Assembly: GCF_000023125.1 (NCBI RefSeq)
Contig: NC_013037.1
Span: forward strand, 930,001-994,000
Direction of reading: 5' to 3'
DNA: 64,000 nt
Source of the DNA: Dyadobacter fermentans DSM 18053
GTDB taxonomy: Bacteria > Bacteroidota > Bacteroidia > Cytophagales > Spirosomataceae
This document shows positions 19,008 to 27,120 of the stretch, piece after piece. Every line of letters starts with the position of its first letter. The first letter of the stretch is position 1. A program made the position numbers and the translations under genes. Under the pieces are notes generated by a model, which searched no databases, was not told where the DNA came from, and saw only the letters and a program-made list of their open reading frames with translations.

Positions 19008-19763
19008 TCAAAAATCCATCCAGCTTTTTATCGAAGCTGCTTTTTCCCGGCTGACGATAATTTCGACATCGGCGCTTTTGCGCAGTTCTATTTTAAGCTT
19101 ACCGTTGAAATGATTGTGAATGTGGGTAATGCTGTCGATGTGGATGATAAACTGGCGGTTTACACGCAGGAAGGTTTTCGGGTCCAGCTGCTCTTCGAGC
19201 TCTTCGAGGGACTGCTGCAAAACTTCTTCGCTCCCGTTTTGCAATTTGGCCTTCGTGATCTTATGTTCCGAGAAGAAGTACTCAATGTCGCTTACCAGTA
19301 CGGTCTTGTAGCCGTCGCGGAATGGCAGCAGAAACCGGCTGCGGTATTCTTTCTTGTTGATATGGTTCAGCAGGCTTTCTATGGAGAGGGTCTGTTCGCT
19401 CTGCTGCCTCTGTTCGGCAACCCGCAGTGCCTGTTCCAGCTCTTCCTGTTCAATGGGTTTCAAAAGGTAATCCACGCTGTTGACTTTAAAAGCCCGGACA
19501 GCATATTCGTCGTACGCCGTTGTGAAAATTACCGCGCAAGGGATCTGGACTTTGTCGAAGATCTCAAAGCTGAGCCCATCCGGCAGCCGGACATCCATCA
19601 TGATCAGGTCGGGACAGGGGTTTTTCGAGAGCCAGTCCACGCTTTCCGAAACGCTTTCAAGCACACCAACGATACTGGACGCGGGATTTACAAAAGAGAT
19701 CAGTCTTTTAAGCCTGTCCGCATTGGGTTTTTCATCTTCAATGATTAAAATGTTCTTTATCAT
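19008..19763 (-). CDS. LytTR-family response regulator
   Basis: A 251-residue regulator with a receiver domain (IIEDEKPNADRL; phospho-acceptor Asp57 in LIMMDVRLPDG; FTTAYDEYAVRAF; LLKPIEQEEL) and a C-terminal LytTR domain (FLRVNRQFIIHIDSI). Its start overlaps the last 4 bp of the kinase gene, so the two are one operon. The RND efflux operon that diverges from this pair is the most likely target. Confidence 0.94.
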   Translation of the reverse strand: MIKNILIIEDEKPNADRLKRLISFVNPASSIVGVLESVSESVDWLSKNPCPDLIMMDVRLPDGLSFEIFDKVQIPCAVIFTTAYDEYAVRAFKVNSVDYLLKPIEQEELEQALRVAEQRQQSEQTLSIESLLNHINKKEYRSRFLLPFRDGYKTVLVSDIEYFFSEHKITKAKLQNGSEEVLQQSLEELEEQLDPKTFLRVNRQFIIHIDSITHIHNHFNGKLKIELRKSADVEIIVSREKAASIKSWMDF

Positions 19764-20857
19764 GATTTTATCAGGGGTATCGATACGGAAAACCGGGTGT
19801 CGCTGGCGCTGATATGCGGCTCGCGATCCGATAATAGCAAATACCGCTCGCGAATGTTTTTAAGGCCTAAACCGGACGATTCTTCCTTTTTCTGCAATGG
19901 TATCACGGTGTTGGAAATGATCAGGTCCATTTCTACGCCGCTTTTTATTTCAATTCTCAGCGGGTTGGTTTTTACAAACTGGTTGTGCTTCATCGCGTTT
20001 TCGATCAGAAGCTGCACGGTCATCGGAGGAAGTTGTAATGCAAGATGGGAGGGGTTGATGTCGATCTCGAAGGCGATGCCATTTCCTGCACGCTGCCGGA
20101 GCAGGAAAATATACGCATTCAGAAATTTCATTTCATCGTCCAATTTGATCAGGTCTTTTTTTGAATTCGTTAAAAGATACCGGTAAACCTTGGCGAAATT
20201 TTCCGAGTAATTATAGCCCAGTTGCTGGTCTTCCAGGATCAGTTCGGAAAGGACACTCAGGTTATTAAATACAAAATGGGGATCAATCTGCAATTTGAGC
20301 GCTTCGAGCTCTGCTTCGGCCGCTGCCTGCTTGTGCTGGGCGGATTTGAGTTTGTGCTGCGTCGCTTCGAGCGCGGCATTCTTCCAGTTGGTGATCAGGT
20401 AATCGCCGGTATGCACGGCGCTGATAATGAGCGCCATGAAAATGCTCACCGTCACTGCCTGCCAAAAACTTGCTATATCCTCCTCGCTGGTAGATGCATT
20501 GGCATTCTGTGGTAATGCCCTGATGAGCACGACGAGCAAAATGATAAGCAGGACCACAAAGGAAATATTCAGCACAGTTTCCAGCAGCAATCGTCTCCGG
20601 GGCTTTTCAAGCCATGGGATAAACCGGTTTAGTCTTGCATGGATGGAAACGCTCCCCAGGGATATTAATACACAAAACAATAAAGTCAGGATCCACTCTG
20701 CCAGCATCTCATTGATCGGCCGGTTGAAGTAATTCGTCCACCATACATCCCGCGGATCAAGCATGTAGGTGAAAACGTAAAACATCACAAACGAGAATGA
20801 AGCAAGGACGATAGACTTGCTTCGGGTGGTGATAAACTTATTTTCTGTACTCTCCAT
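19760..20857 (-). CDS. LytS-type membrane sensor histidine kinase
   Basis: A 365-residue kinase with four membrane helices (about 13-33, 53-72, 90-113, 133-155) and an Ala/Glu-rich coiled coil. The His_kinase core has LQIDPHFVFNNLSVLSEL, with phospho-acceptor His194. The ATPase region shows LLIENAMKHNQ and SGLGLKNIRERY. Translationally coupled to the LytTR regulator. It faces away from an RND efflux operon across a 427-bp gap. Confidence 0.92.
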   Translation of the reverse strand: MESTENKFITTRSKSIVLASFSFVMFYVFTYMLDPRDVWWTNYFNRPINEMLAEWILTLLFCVLISLGSVSIHARLNRFIPWLEKPRRRLLLETVLNISFVVLLIILLVVLIRALPQNANASTSEEDIASFWQAVTVSIFMALIISAVHTGDYLITNWKNAALEATQHKLKSAQHKQAAAEAELEALKLQIDPHFVFNNLSVLSELILEDQQLGYNYSENFAKVYRYLLTNSKKDLIKLDDEMKFLNAYIFLLRQRAGNGIAFEIDINPSHLALQLPPMTVQLLIENAMKHNQFVKTNPLRIEIKSGVEMDLIISNTVIPLQKKEESSGLGLKNIRERYLLLSDREPHISASDTRFSVSIPLIKS

Positions 20858-21284
20858 AGAATGCTGCGTGAGGCCGGCTGTTTTGCAAAGGTACCTTGTT
20901 AAGGGACTGGGAGTGCTAAATCACCCCTTTTCGTACCATTTGTTTTTAGTTGTACTTGCCTGGTTTAACAGCAGCAAAACTATATGGGCAGGAGAGGCCC
21001 GTGAGCGAAAATTTTACCGAGCCGTAGAAATCCGTGACTGAAATGAAGACGTACCGGTACCGAACCGGCCAGCAATAAAAAGCGCCTCGTTCCTGGAAGA
21101 TTTATGGTCTTTTACCATCCATTACAATTTCAGTCAGCACAGGTTTTGGAAGGATAAACCACCGCATTACGCTTGGGTAAGATACGTTTACGATTCGGTA
21201 GCGATTTTCACCGGTTCGGTCAGAAATTTGCCCCCAGGGGTGCGTTACGTGGGTTTCTTTGTAAAAAAATCAAACTCTTGTACA
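20858..21284. promoter_or_regulatory. 427-bp divergent intergenic region, LytS versus RND operon
   Basis: No convincing gene here. It must hold promoters in both directions and any binding site for the LytTR regulator. I could not identify a clear TTG/TAnnTTTG pair or a LytTR direct repeat by eye. A short in-frame extension from a TTG at 21228 precedes the adaptor ATG at 21285. Confidence 0.4.
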
Positions 21285-22427
21285 ATGTTTAAGCGCAGTT
21301 TTAAATCAATACACTTCCTCACAGGCCTTTGGCTACTTTCAGCTTCTACCGCATTACTATCCTGTACTTCGCAGGCCGAACAAGGCCAGGCGGGCCAGAT
21401 GCCGCCGCAGGAAACGGACTTCATCGAAATGACATCAGGCAGCGCACCCGTGCAGACGAGCTATCCGGGATCCATCGAAGGGAGTGTGAATGTAGATGTG
21501 AAGGCGCAGGTAAATGGGTACCTGGAAGCCATCTATGTGAAAGAAGGCGATTACGTGCAAAAAGGCCAGTCGCTTTTCAAAATTAAAGGAGAAGTCTTCA
21601 ACGAGCAGGTCAATAACAGCTCCGCAGGACTGGAGTCGGCCCTGGCCGCCGAGGCGAATGCGGCCCTGGAAGTTGAAAAGCTCCGCCCATTGGTGGAAGG
21701 TAAGGTCGTGTCCGACATGCAGTTGAAAACAGCGCAGGCCAGCTACGAAGCCGCCAAAGCGCAGGTGGCCCAGGCGAAGGCAATGCTGGGATCTTCCAAA
21801 ATCAATGCGGACTTTGCGTTGATCAAAGCCCCGGTAAGCGGGTATATCGGTAGAATCCCGAACCGCGTGGGTAACCTGGTCACGCCCGCCGACGCGATGC
21901 CGCTGACAACCTTGTCTGAAATTAATAACGTATTCGTTTACTTTTCCATGAGCGAGGCCGATTTCATCGGTTTCAAAAAGGCCGGTCCGGCCAAAGACCA
22001 GGTAGTGGAACTGATTATGGCCGACGGCAGCACGTATACCCACAAGGGTAAGCTCGAAAGCGCCAGCGGCAATCTGGACCGCACCACGGGCAGCATGAGC
22101 ATGAAAGCCGTGTTCCCCAACCCCGACAAGATCCTGCGTTCGGGCGGCTCGGGAAGGATTGTGATCCACCAAACGCTTGATAAGGTGATGACACTCCCGA
22201 TGGCGAGCGTGAAAGACATTCAGGACAGGCTGTTCGTGTACAAACTCGGCGACAGCAGCAAGGTAGCCATGGTGCCCATTGAAGTAGCAGGCACATCGGG
22301 CAACAACTACCTGGTAAAGGCCGGCTTGCAGCAAGGGGACAAGGTCGCGCTCAACCGCATTGATGTACTTTATGAAGGCACGCCCGTTGCAGCCAAAATG
22401 GTGCCGGCCGACTCGCTTTCGAAATAA
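21285..22427 (+). CDS. RND efflux periplasmic adaptor (AcrA/MexA type) lipoprotein
   Basis: A 380-residue membrane-fusion protein bridging the inner-membrane pump and outer-membrane channel. It begins with a signal peptide and lipobox ending LLSC. The lipoyl/barrel-sandwich half-motifs (DVKAQVNGYLEAIYVKEGDY and the later KAPVSGYIGRIPNRVGNLV) flank a helical hairpin. Beta-barrel and membrane-proximal domains follow. The ATG at 21285 fits the lipoprotein signal. First gene of a three-gene efflux operon with 21 bp to the pump. Confidence 0.93.
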   Translation: MFKRSFKSIHFLTGLWLLSASTALLSCTSQAEQGQAGQMPPQETDFIEMTSGSAPVQTSYPGSIEGSVNVDVKAQVNGYLEAIYVKEGDYVQKGQSLFKIKGEVFNEQVNNSSAGLESALAAEANAALEVEKLRPLVEGKVVSDMQLKTAQASYEAAKAQVAQAKAMLGSSKINADFALIKAPVSGYIGRIPNRVGNLVTPADAMPLTTLSEINNVFVYFSMSEADFIGFKKAGPAKDQVVELIMADGSTYTHKGKLESASGNLDRTTGSMSMKAVFPNPDKILRSGGSGRIVIHQTLDKVMTLPMASVKDIQDRLFVYKLGDSSKVAMVPIEVAGTSGNNYLVKAGLQQGDKVALNRIDVLYEGTPVAAKMVPADSLSK

Positions 22428-22448
22428 TCCAAATACAATACAAACGTC

Positions 22449-25400
22449 ATGTTAAAAAAGATTATAGACCGGCCGGTAATGGCCACGGTGATATCCGTTG
22501 TGCTGCTGATGCTGGGTATTCTCGGCCTGATGCGCCTGCCGGTAACCCGCTTTCCCGACATTTCCCCGCCCACGGTGATGGTATCGGGTACCTATCCGGG
22601 TGGTAACAGTGAAGCGGTGATCCGCTCGGTAGTAACCCCGCTGGAAGAACAGATCAACGGCGTGGAGAATATGCAATACATCAAATCAACCGCCAGTAAT
22701 GATGGTTCGTTTTCGATTTCAGTGATTTTCAAGCAAGGTGTGGACCCGGACCAGGCGGCTGTGAATGTGCAGAACCGCGTGCAGCAGGCCACGCCGATAT
22801 TGCCGCAGGAAGTGATCCAGATGGGGCTTACCACTTCCAAGCAGCAGAATAGCATGATCATGATTTTCAATGTATACACCACCGACAATGCAAAATACGA
22901 TGAGCTGTTCCTGCAAAACTATGTCAATATCAACCTGGTGCCGCAAATCAAGCGCGTGCCGGGCGTGGGACAGGCACAGGCATTCGGTTCCAAGGATTAT
23001 TCGATGCGCGTTTGGCTCAATCCGCAGAAAATGGCCAGTTTCGGACTGGTGCCTTCGGATGTGAACCAGGCCATCGCCGACCAGAGCTTCGAAGCTGCCC
23101 CCGGCAAACTGGGGCAGGAGTCTACCGCTGCGTTGGAATATGTCATGCGGTACAAAGGCAAGAAAAATCAGCCGGCAGAGTACGAGAATATCATCGTCAA
23201 AAGTAACGGCACGGAACTGGTCCGCCTGAAAGACGTGGCCCGTATCGAATTCGGGTCTTTGAATTACAGTGGTAATTCTTTGTCCAATGGCAAAAACGCC
23301 GTCACGGTTGCGATCCTGCAAACGACCGGCTCCAATGCGAACGAGATCGAGATCGGCGTAAGCGATGTGTTGCAGAAGGCTTCCAAAACTTTCCCTCCCG
23401 GCATTAAGTACACCAGCCTGATGAGTACCAAAGAACGGCTCGACGAAGCGACCAGCCAGGTGAAATCGACGCTGGTGGAAGCATTTATACTGGTATTCAT
23501 TGTGGTGTTCTTGTTTTTGCAAGACTTCCGGTCGACCATCATCCCGGCCATTGCCGTGCCTGTCGCCATCATCGGTACTTTCTTTTTCCTGATGGCATTC
23601 GGTTTCACGATCAACGTGCTCACGCTGTTTGCATTGGTACTGGCCATCGGTATTGTGGTCGATGATGCGATTGTCGTCGTCGAAGCCGTGCATGCCAAGA
23701 TGGACGGCTCCAATATGAGTGGAAAAGAGGCTACGCACAGCGCAATGGGCGAAATTACCGGTGCGGTGATTTCCATTACCCTGGTGATGTCGGCCGTATT
23801 TATTCCCATTGGCTTCATGACGGGTTCGTCGGGGATTTTTTATAAACAATTTGCCTACACGCTCGCGATCGCCATTATCATCTCGGCCGTCAATGCATTG
23901 ACGCTCACGCCCGCACTTTGTGCATTGCTTTTGAAGAACAACCATGCAGAAGGCCACGGAGATAAGCAGCACAATGCAGGTTTTGGAAAAAGGTTTTTTA
24001 CTGCCTTCAACGCAGGTTTCGACAACCTGACCGGGCGCTATATCCGCGGGCTTAACTTTCTGATCAACAGAAAATGGCTCGGAGCCGGGCTTGTAGTAAC
24101 CATCACAGCGATTGCGGGATGGCTGATGCTCAGCACGCCGAAAAGCTTCGTTCCAATGGAGGATGACGGTTTCATCATTTACAGTTTGAGCATGCCTCCG
24201 GGAACGGCCCTCGACCGGACCACGGAAGCGGCATTGAAAATTGAAAAGATATTGTCGCAAACGGAGGCCGTCGAGACCAGCTCGAACATTACCGGTTTCA
24301 ATATTCTGTCCAACAGCGCCAGCCCTGCTTACGGATTGGGTTTTATCAAACTCAAAAAGAAGGAAGACCGCGGCGCGGTGAAAGACATCGACCAGATCAT
24401 GGCCAACCTGACGGCAGCGTTTTCCGGCATTAAGGAAGGGACCGTCATGGCATTCAGAAGCCCTCCCGTGGAAGGTTACGGGGTAACCGGCGGCGCTGAG
24501 ATTGTATTGCAGGACAAAACCGGCAAGGACGCCAATGCATTGAAAGAGATGTCTGACAAAGTGATCGGGCAGATTATGCAGCAGCCCGGCGTGCAGTATG
24601 CCTACACCACCTTCCGGACCGACTATCCGCAGCTGGAAATGGAAGTGGACCAGGATAAAGCCAAGCAAATGGGCGTAAGCGTGAGCGGGATGATGAACAC
24701 GATCCAGACCTATTTTGCCGGTGACCAAACCCAGAACTTCACCCGGTTCGGCAAGTTTTACCGCGTGAGCGTGAAAGCGGATGGCGTGTACCGGATGGAT
24801 GAAAAAGCATTGAACGAAATCTTTGTCCGCAACGATCAAAACCAGATGGTGCCGGTTAATGCATTGGTGAAGCTCCACAAAGTGTACGGACCGGAATCGG
24901 TAAACCGGCACAACCTGTTCAATGCGCTGACGATCAGCGTGGTGCCGTTGCCGGGATCGAGTAGCGGGGATATTATGGACAACCTTGAAAAGAATGTCCT
25001 GGACAAACTGCCTTCCGACTACGGTTACGAATGGACCGGGCTTAGCCTGGAAGAAAAGTCGGCGGGTAACCAAACGGTGTTCATCCTGGCCCTTTGTATG
25101 CTGTTTGTGTACTTCCTGCTGGCCGCGCAGTACGAAAGCTACCTGCTGCCTCTGGCGGTCCTGCTTTCGATCCCGACGGGTATCGTAGGGTCTTTTGCGG
25201 CGACTAAGTTCATCGGGCTGGATAACAATATTTATGTGCAGGTGGGTTTGATCATGCTGGTGGGCCTTCTCGCAAAAAATGCCATCCTGATCGTCGAATT
25301 TGCCGTTCAGCGGCGGGCCGGCGGGCTCTCGATCGTCGAGTCGGCCATCGAGGGGGCAAGGTCCCGCTTACGCCCGATCATTATGACCTCCCTGGCATTT

Positions 25401-25604
25401 ATCGTCGGAATGATCCCTTTGATGATCGCCACGGGCGGGTCGGCCATGGGTAACCGCTCCATCAGCACGGGTGCTGCCATGGGAATGCTCAGCGGGGTAG
25501 TGCTGGGTGTGTTTGTGATCCCGCTGCTATACATCCTGTTCCAATTCCTGCAAGAAAAGATTTCAGGGAAAAAGCCGGCGGCTGCGCTGCCTGTAAACGA
25601 CTAA
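22449..25604 (+). CDS. RND efflux pump, HAE1 family (AcrB-like)
   Basis: A 1051-residue inner-membrane proton-driven multidrug exporter with the usual twelve-helix plan. The N-terminus (DRPVMATVISVVLLMLGILG) is followed by the porter domain (TYPGGNSEAV). The first membrane block has the charged GIVVDDAIVVVEAV motif, where paired aspartates relay protons, then a second porter half. The final helices (LLAKNAILIVEFA) end with a short tail. Length matches the family. Substrate cannot be read from sequence. Confidence 0.95.
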   Translation: MLKKIIDRPVMATVISVVLLMLGILGLMRLPVTRFPDISPPTVMVSGTYPGGNSEAVIRSVVTPLEEQINGVENMQYIKSTASNDGSFSISVIFKQGVDPDQAAVNVQNRVQQATPILPQEVIQMGLTTSKQQNSMIMIFNVYTTDNAKYDELFLQNYVNINLVPQIKRVPGVGQAQAFGSKDYSMRVWLNPQKMASFGLVPSDVNQAIADQSFEAAPGKLGQESTAALEYVMRYKGKKNQPAEYENIIVKSNGTELVRLKDVARIEFGSLNYSGNSLSNGKNAVTVAILQTTGSNANEIEIGVSDVLQKASKTFPPGIKYTSLMSTKERLDEATSQVKSTLVEAFILVFIVVFLFLQDFRSTIIPAIAVPVAIIGTFFFLMAFGFTINVLTLFALVLAIGIVVDDAIVVVEAVHAKMDGSNMSGKEATHSAMGEITGAVISITLVMSAVFIPIGFMTGSSGIFYKQFAYTLAIAIIISAVNALTLTPALCALLLKNNHAEGHGDKQHNAGFGKRFFTAFNAGFDNLTGRYIRGLNFLINRKWLGAGLVVTITAIAGWLMLSTPKSFVPMEDDGFIIYSLSMPPGTALDRTTEAALKIEKILSQTEAVETSSNITGFNILSNSASPAYGLGFIKLKKKEDRGAVKDIDQIMANLTAAFSGIKEGTVMAFRSPPVEGYGVTGGAEIVLQDKTGKDANALKEMSDKVIGQIMQQPGVQYAYTTFRTDYPQLEMEVDQDKAKQMGVSVSGMMNTIQTYFAGDQTQNFTRFGKFYRVSVKADGVYRMDEKALNEIFVRNDQNQMVPVNALVKLHKVYGPESVNRHNLFNALTISVVPLPGSSSGDIMDNLEKNVLDKLPSDYGYEWTGLSLEEKSAGNQTVFILALCMLFVYFLLAAQYESYLLPLAVLLSIPTGIVGSFAATKFIGLDNNIYVQVGLIMLVGLLAKNAILIVEFAVQRRAGGLSIVESAIEGARSRLRPIIMTSLAFIVGMIPLMIATGGSAMGNRSISTGAAMGMLSGVVLGVFVIPLLYILFQFLQEKISGKKPAAALPVND

Positions 25605-25617
25605 AAGAACCAGAATC

Positions 25618-27021
25618 ATGAATAAAAATATCATTGCAGCCATGGTGCTGGCGACCACGCTGGCATCCTGCACGGTCGGCAAGCGTTATGAGCGCCCCAA
25701 CCTGGAACCGCCTGCCGCGTTCCGCGCCGCCATGCCGGTAACGTCAGATACCGTACAGCTTCCCTGGCGCACCTTTTTCCGCGAACCACAACTGGTGGGC
25801 CTCATTGAAAAAGCGCTTGAAAGGAATAATGACATTGCCATCGCCCTCAAAAACATCGAACAGATGGACCTGGCGGTGAAGCAAGCCAGACTGGCGCTTT
25901 TGCCGACGCTGAATTTTTCAGCGGGCGCAAGCAGGTCATGGTTGTCGAAAAACTCCTTAAATGGCTCGTTGAGTGAGCAGTTTGTGGGGACAACTTACAT
26001 GGACGACTACAATGCATCATTGCAGCTTTCGTGGGAAGTAGACGTTTGGGGCAAAGCAAAAATGCAGAAGGAAGCCGCTATTGCTAATTATTTTGCGCAA
26101 AAGGAAAATGTATCTGCGCTTAAAACCCGCATTATCAGCCAGGTAGCCCAGTCTTATTACAACCTGATCAGCCTGGACCAGCAGCTCAAAATCGCCAACC
26201 AGAACATTGTCCTCAGTGACAGTACGCTGGATATGATGCGGCTGCAATTCAATGCCGGGCAAATCACCTCGCTGGCCGTAGACCAGGCCGAAGCCCAGAA
26301 GAAAACCGCCGAGCTGCTTATCCCGCTTGCCTTGCAGAACATCGCCGTGCAGGAAAACGCATTGAGCATCCTTTGCGGCAGCTATCCGGACGCCATTCAG
26401 CGTGCCGGTGACCTGTCGAATGCCATGCCCGAGGAGACTTTTGCGGCATCAGTCCCTGCCCAGCTGCTCAGCCGCAGGCCCGACGTGAAAGCGGCCGAGC
26501 TGGCGGTAGTCAGCCTGAATGCCCAAACGGGGCTTGCGAAAGCGGCCATGTACCCGGCCCTGAGCATTTCACCGCAGGTTGCGGCCAACTCTTTCAATTT
26601 CAATAAATGGTTTGACCTGCCCGGCTCACTGACCAAAACGCTGGCCGCCAACCTGACGCAGCCCATCTTCCAGAAGCGCGCCTTGAAAACGGCCTATGAA
26701 ACGGCTGTTGTGGAGCAGGAAAAAGCGGTGATCCAATATAAACAAACGTTAATGAGCGCGGTAGGCGAGGTGTCGGACGCCATGGCCAAGTCAAGCGGCG
26801 CTTCACAGAGACTCGAACTGGTGCAGCAAAAAACAGCGATGCTCAATAAGGCCACAGAAGATGCCCAAAAACTGTATAAGAGTGGAATGGCCAACTATCT
26901 GGAAGTAATCACGGCCCAAAACAGCAGGCTGCAAAATGACCTGGAAGCGATCAATATCCAACTTGAAAAACTCAACGCGGTTACGGATCTGTACAGGGCG
27001 CTGGGGGGAGGCGTAGAGTAG
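25618..27021 (+). CDS. Outer-membrane efflux channel (TolC/NodT type) lipoprotein
   Basis: A 467-residue outer-membrane factor. The lipobox ends TLASC, so it is a NodT-type lipidated channel, opening CTVGKRYERPNLEPP. Two repeated outer-membrane-efflux domains follow, with the helical signatures ARLALLPTLNFSAG and LSRRPDVKAAELAVV and an SGMANYLEVITAQNSRLQND segment near the end. It is 13 bp after the pump gene and completes the tripartite exporter. Confidence 0.94.
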   Translation: MNKNIIAAMVLATTLASCTVGKRYERPNLEPPAAFRAAMPVTSDTVQLPWRTFFREPQLVGLIEKALERNNDIAIALKNIEQMDLAVKQARLALLPTLNFSAGASRSWLSKNSLNGSLSEQFVGTTYMDDYNASLQLSWEVDVWGKAKMQKEAAIANYFAQKENVSALKTRIISQVAQSYYNLISLDQQLKIANQNIVLSDSTLDMMRLQFNAGQITSLAVDQAEAQKKTAELLIPLALQNIAVQENALSILCGSYPDAIQRAGDLSNAMPEETFAASVPAQLLSRRPDVKAAELAVVSLNAQTGLAKAAMYPALSISPQVAANSFNFNKWFDLPGSLTKTLAANLTQPIFQKRALKTAYETAVVEQEKAVIQYKQTLMSAVGEVSDAMAKSSGASQRLELVQQKTAMLNKATEDAQKLYKSGMANYLEVITAQNSRLQNDLEAINIQLEKLNAVTDLYRALGGGVE

Positions 27022-27022
27022 T

Positions 27023-27104
27023 AGGTTAAAAAAGCAACCTGCCAAAAGTTAAAAGCTTGCGGCAGGTTGCTAACCTAAGTTAGAATGCGGACAGTCCGTC
27101 CGCA
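27023..27104. terminator. Stem-loops after the RND operon
   Basis: AGCAACCTGCC at 27033-27043 pairs with GGCAGGTTGCT at 27061-27071, extended by AGGTTA/TAACCT outside it. A second small stem (TGCGGAC/GTCCGCA, 27086-27104) follows. The region lies between convergent genes and probably ends transcription in both directions, although T-tracts are weak. Confidence 0.6.
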
Positions 27105-27120
27105 CGGAGTATGAGCCGGG

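Noticed and set aside
22719..25073. Long open frame of 784 codons antisense to the RND pump
   Set aside because: It mirrors the codon pattern of the pump, has no recognisable domain, and the pump frame is unmistakable.
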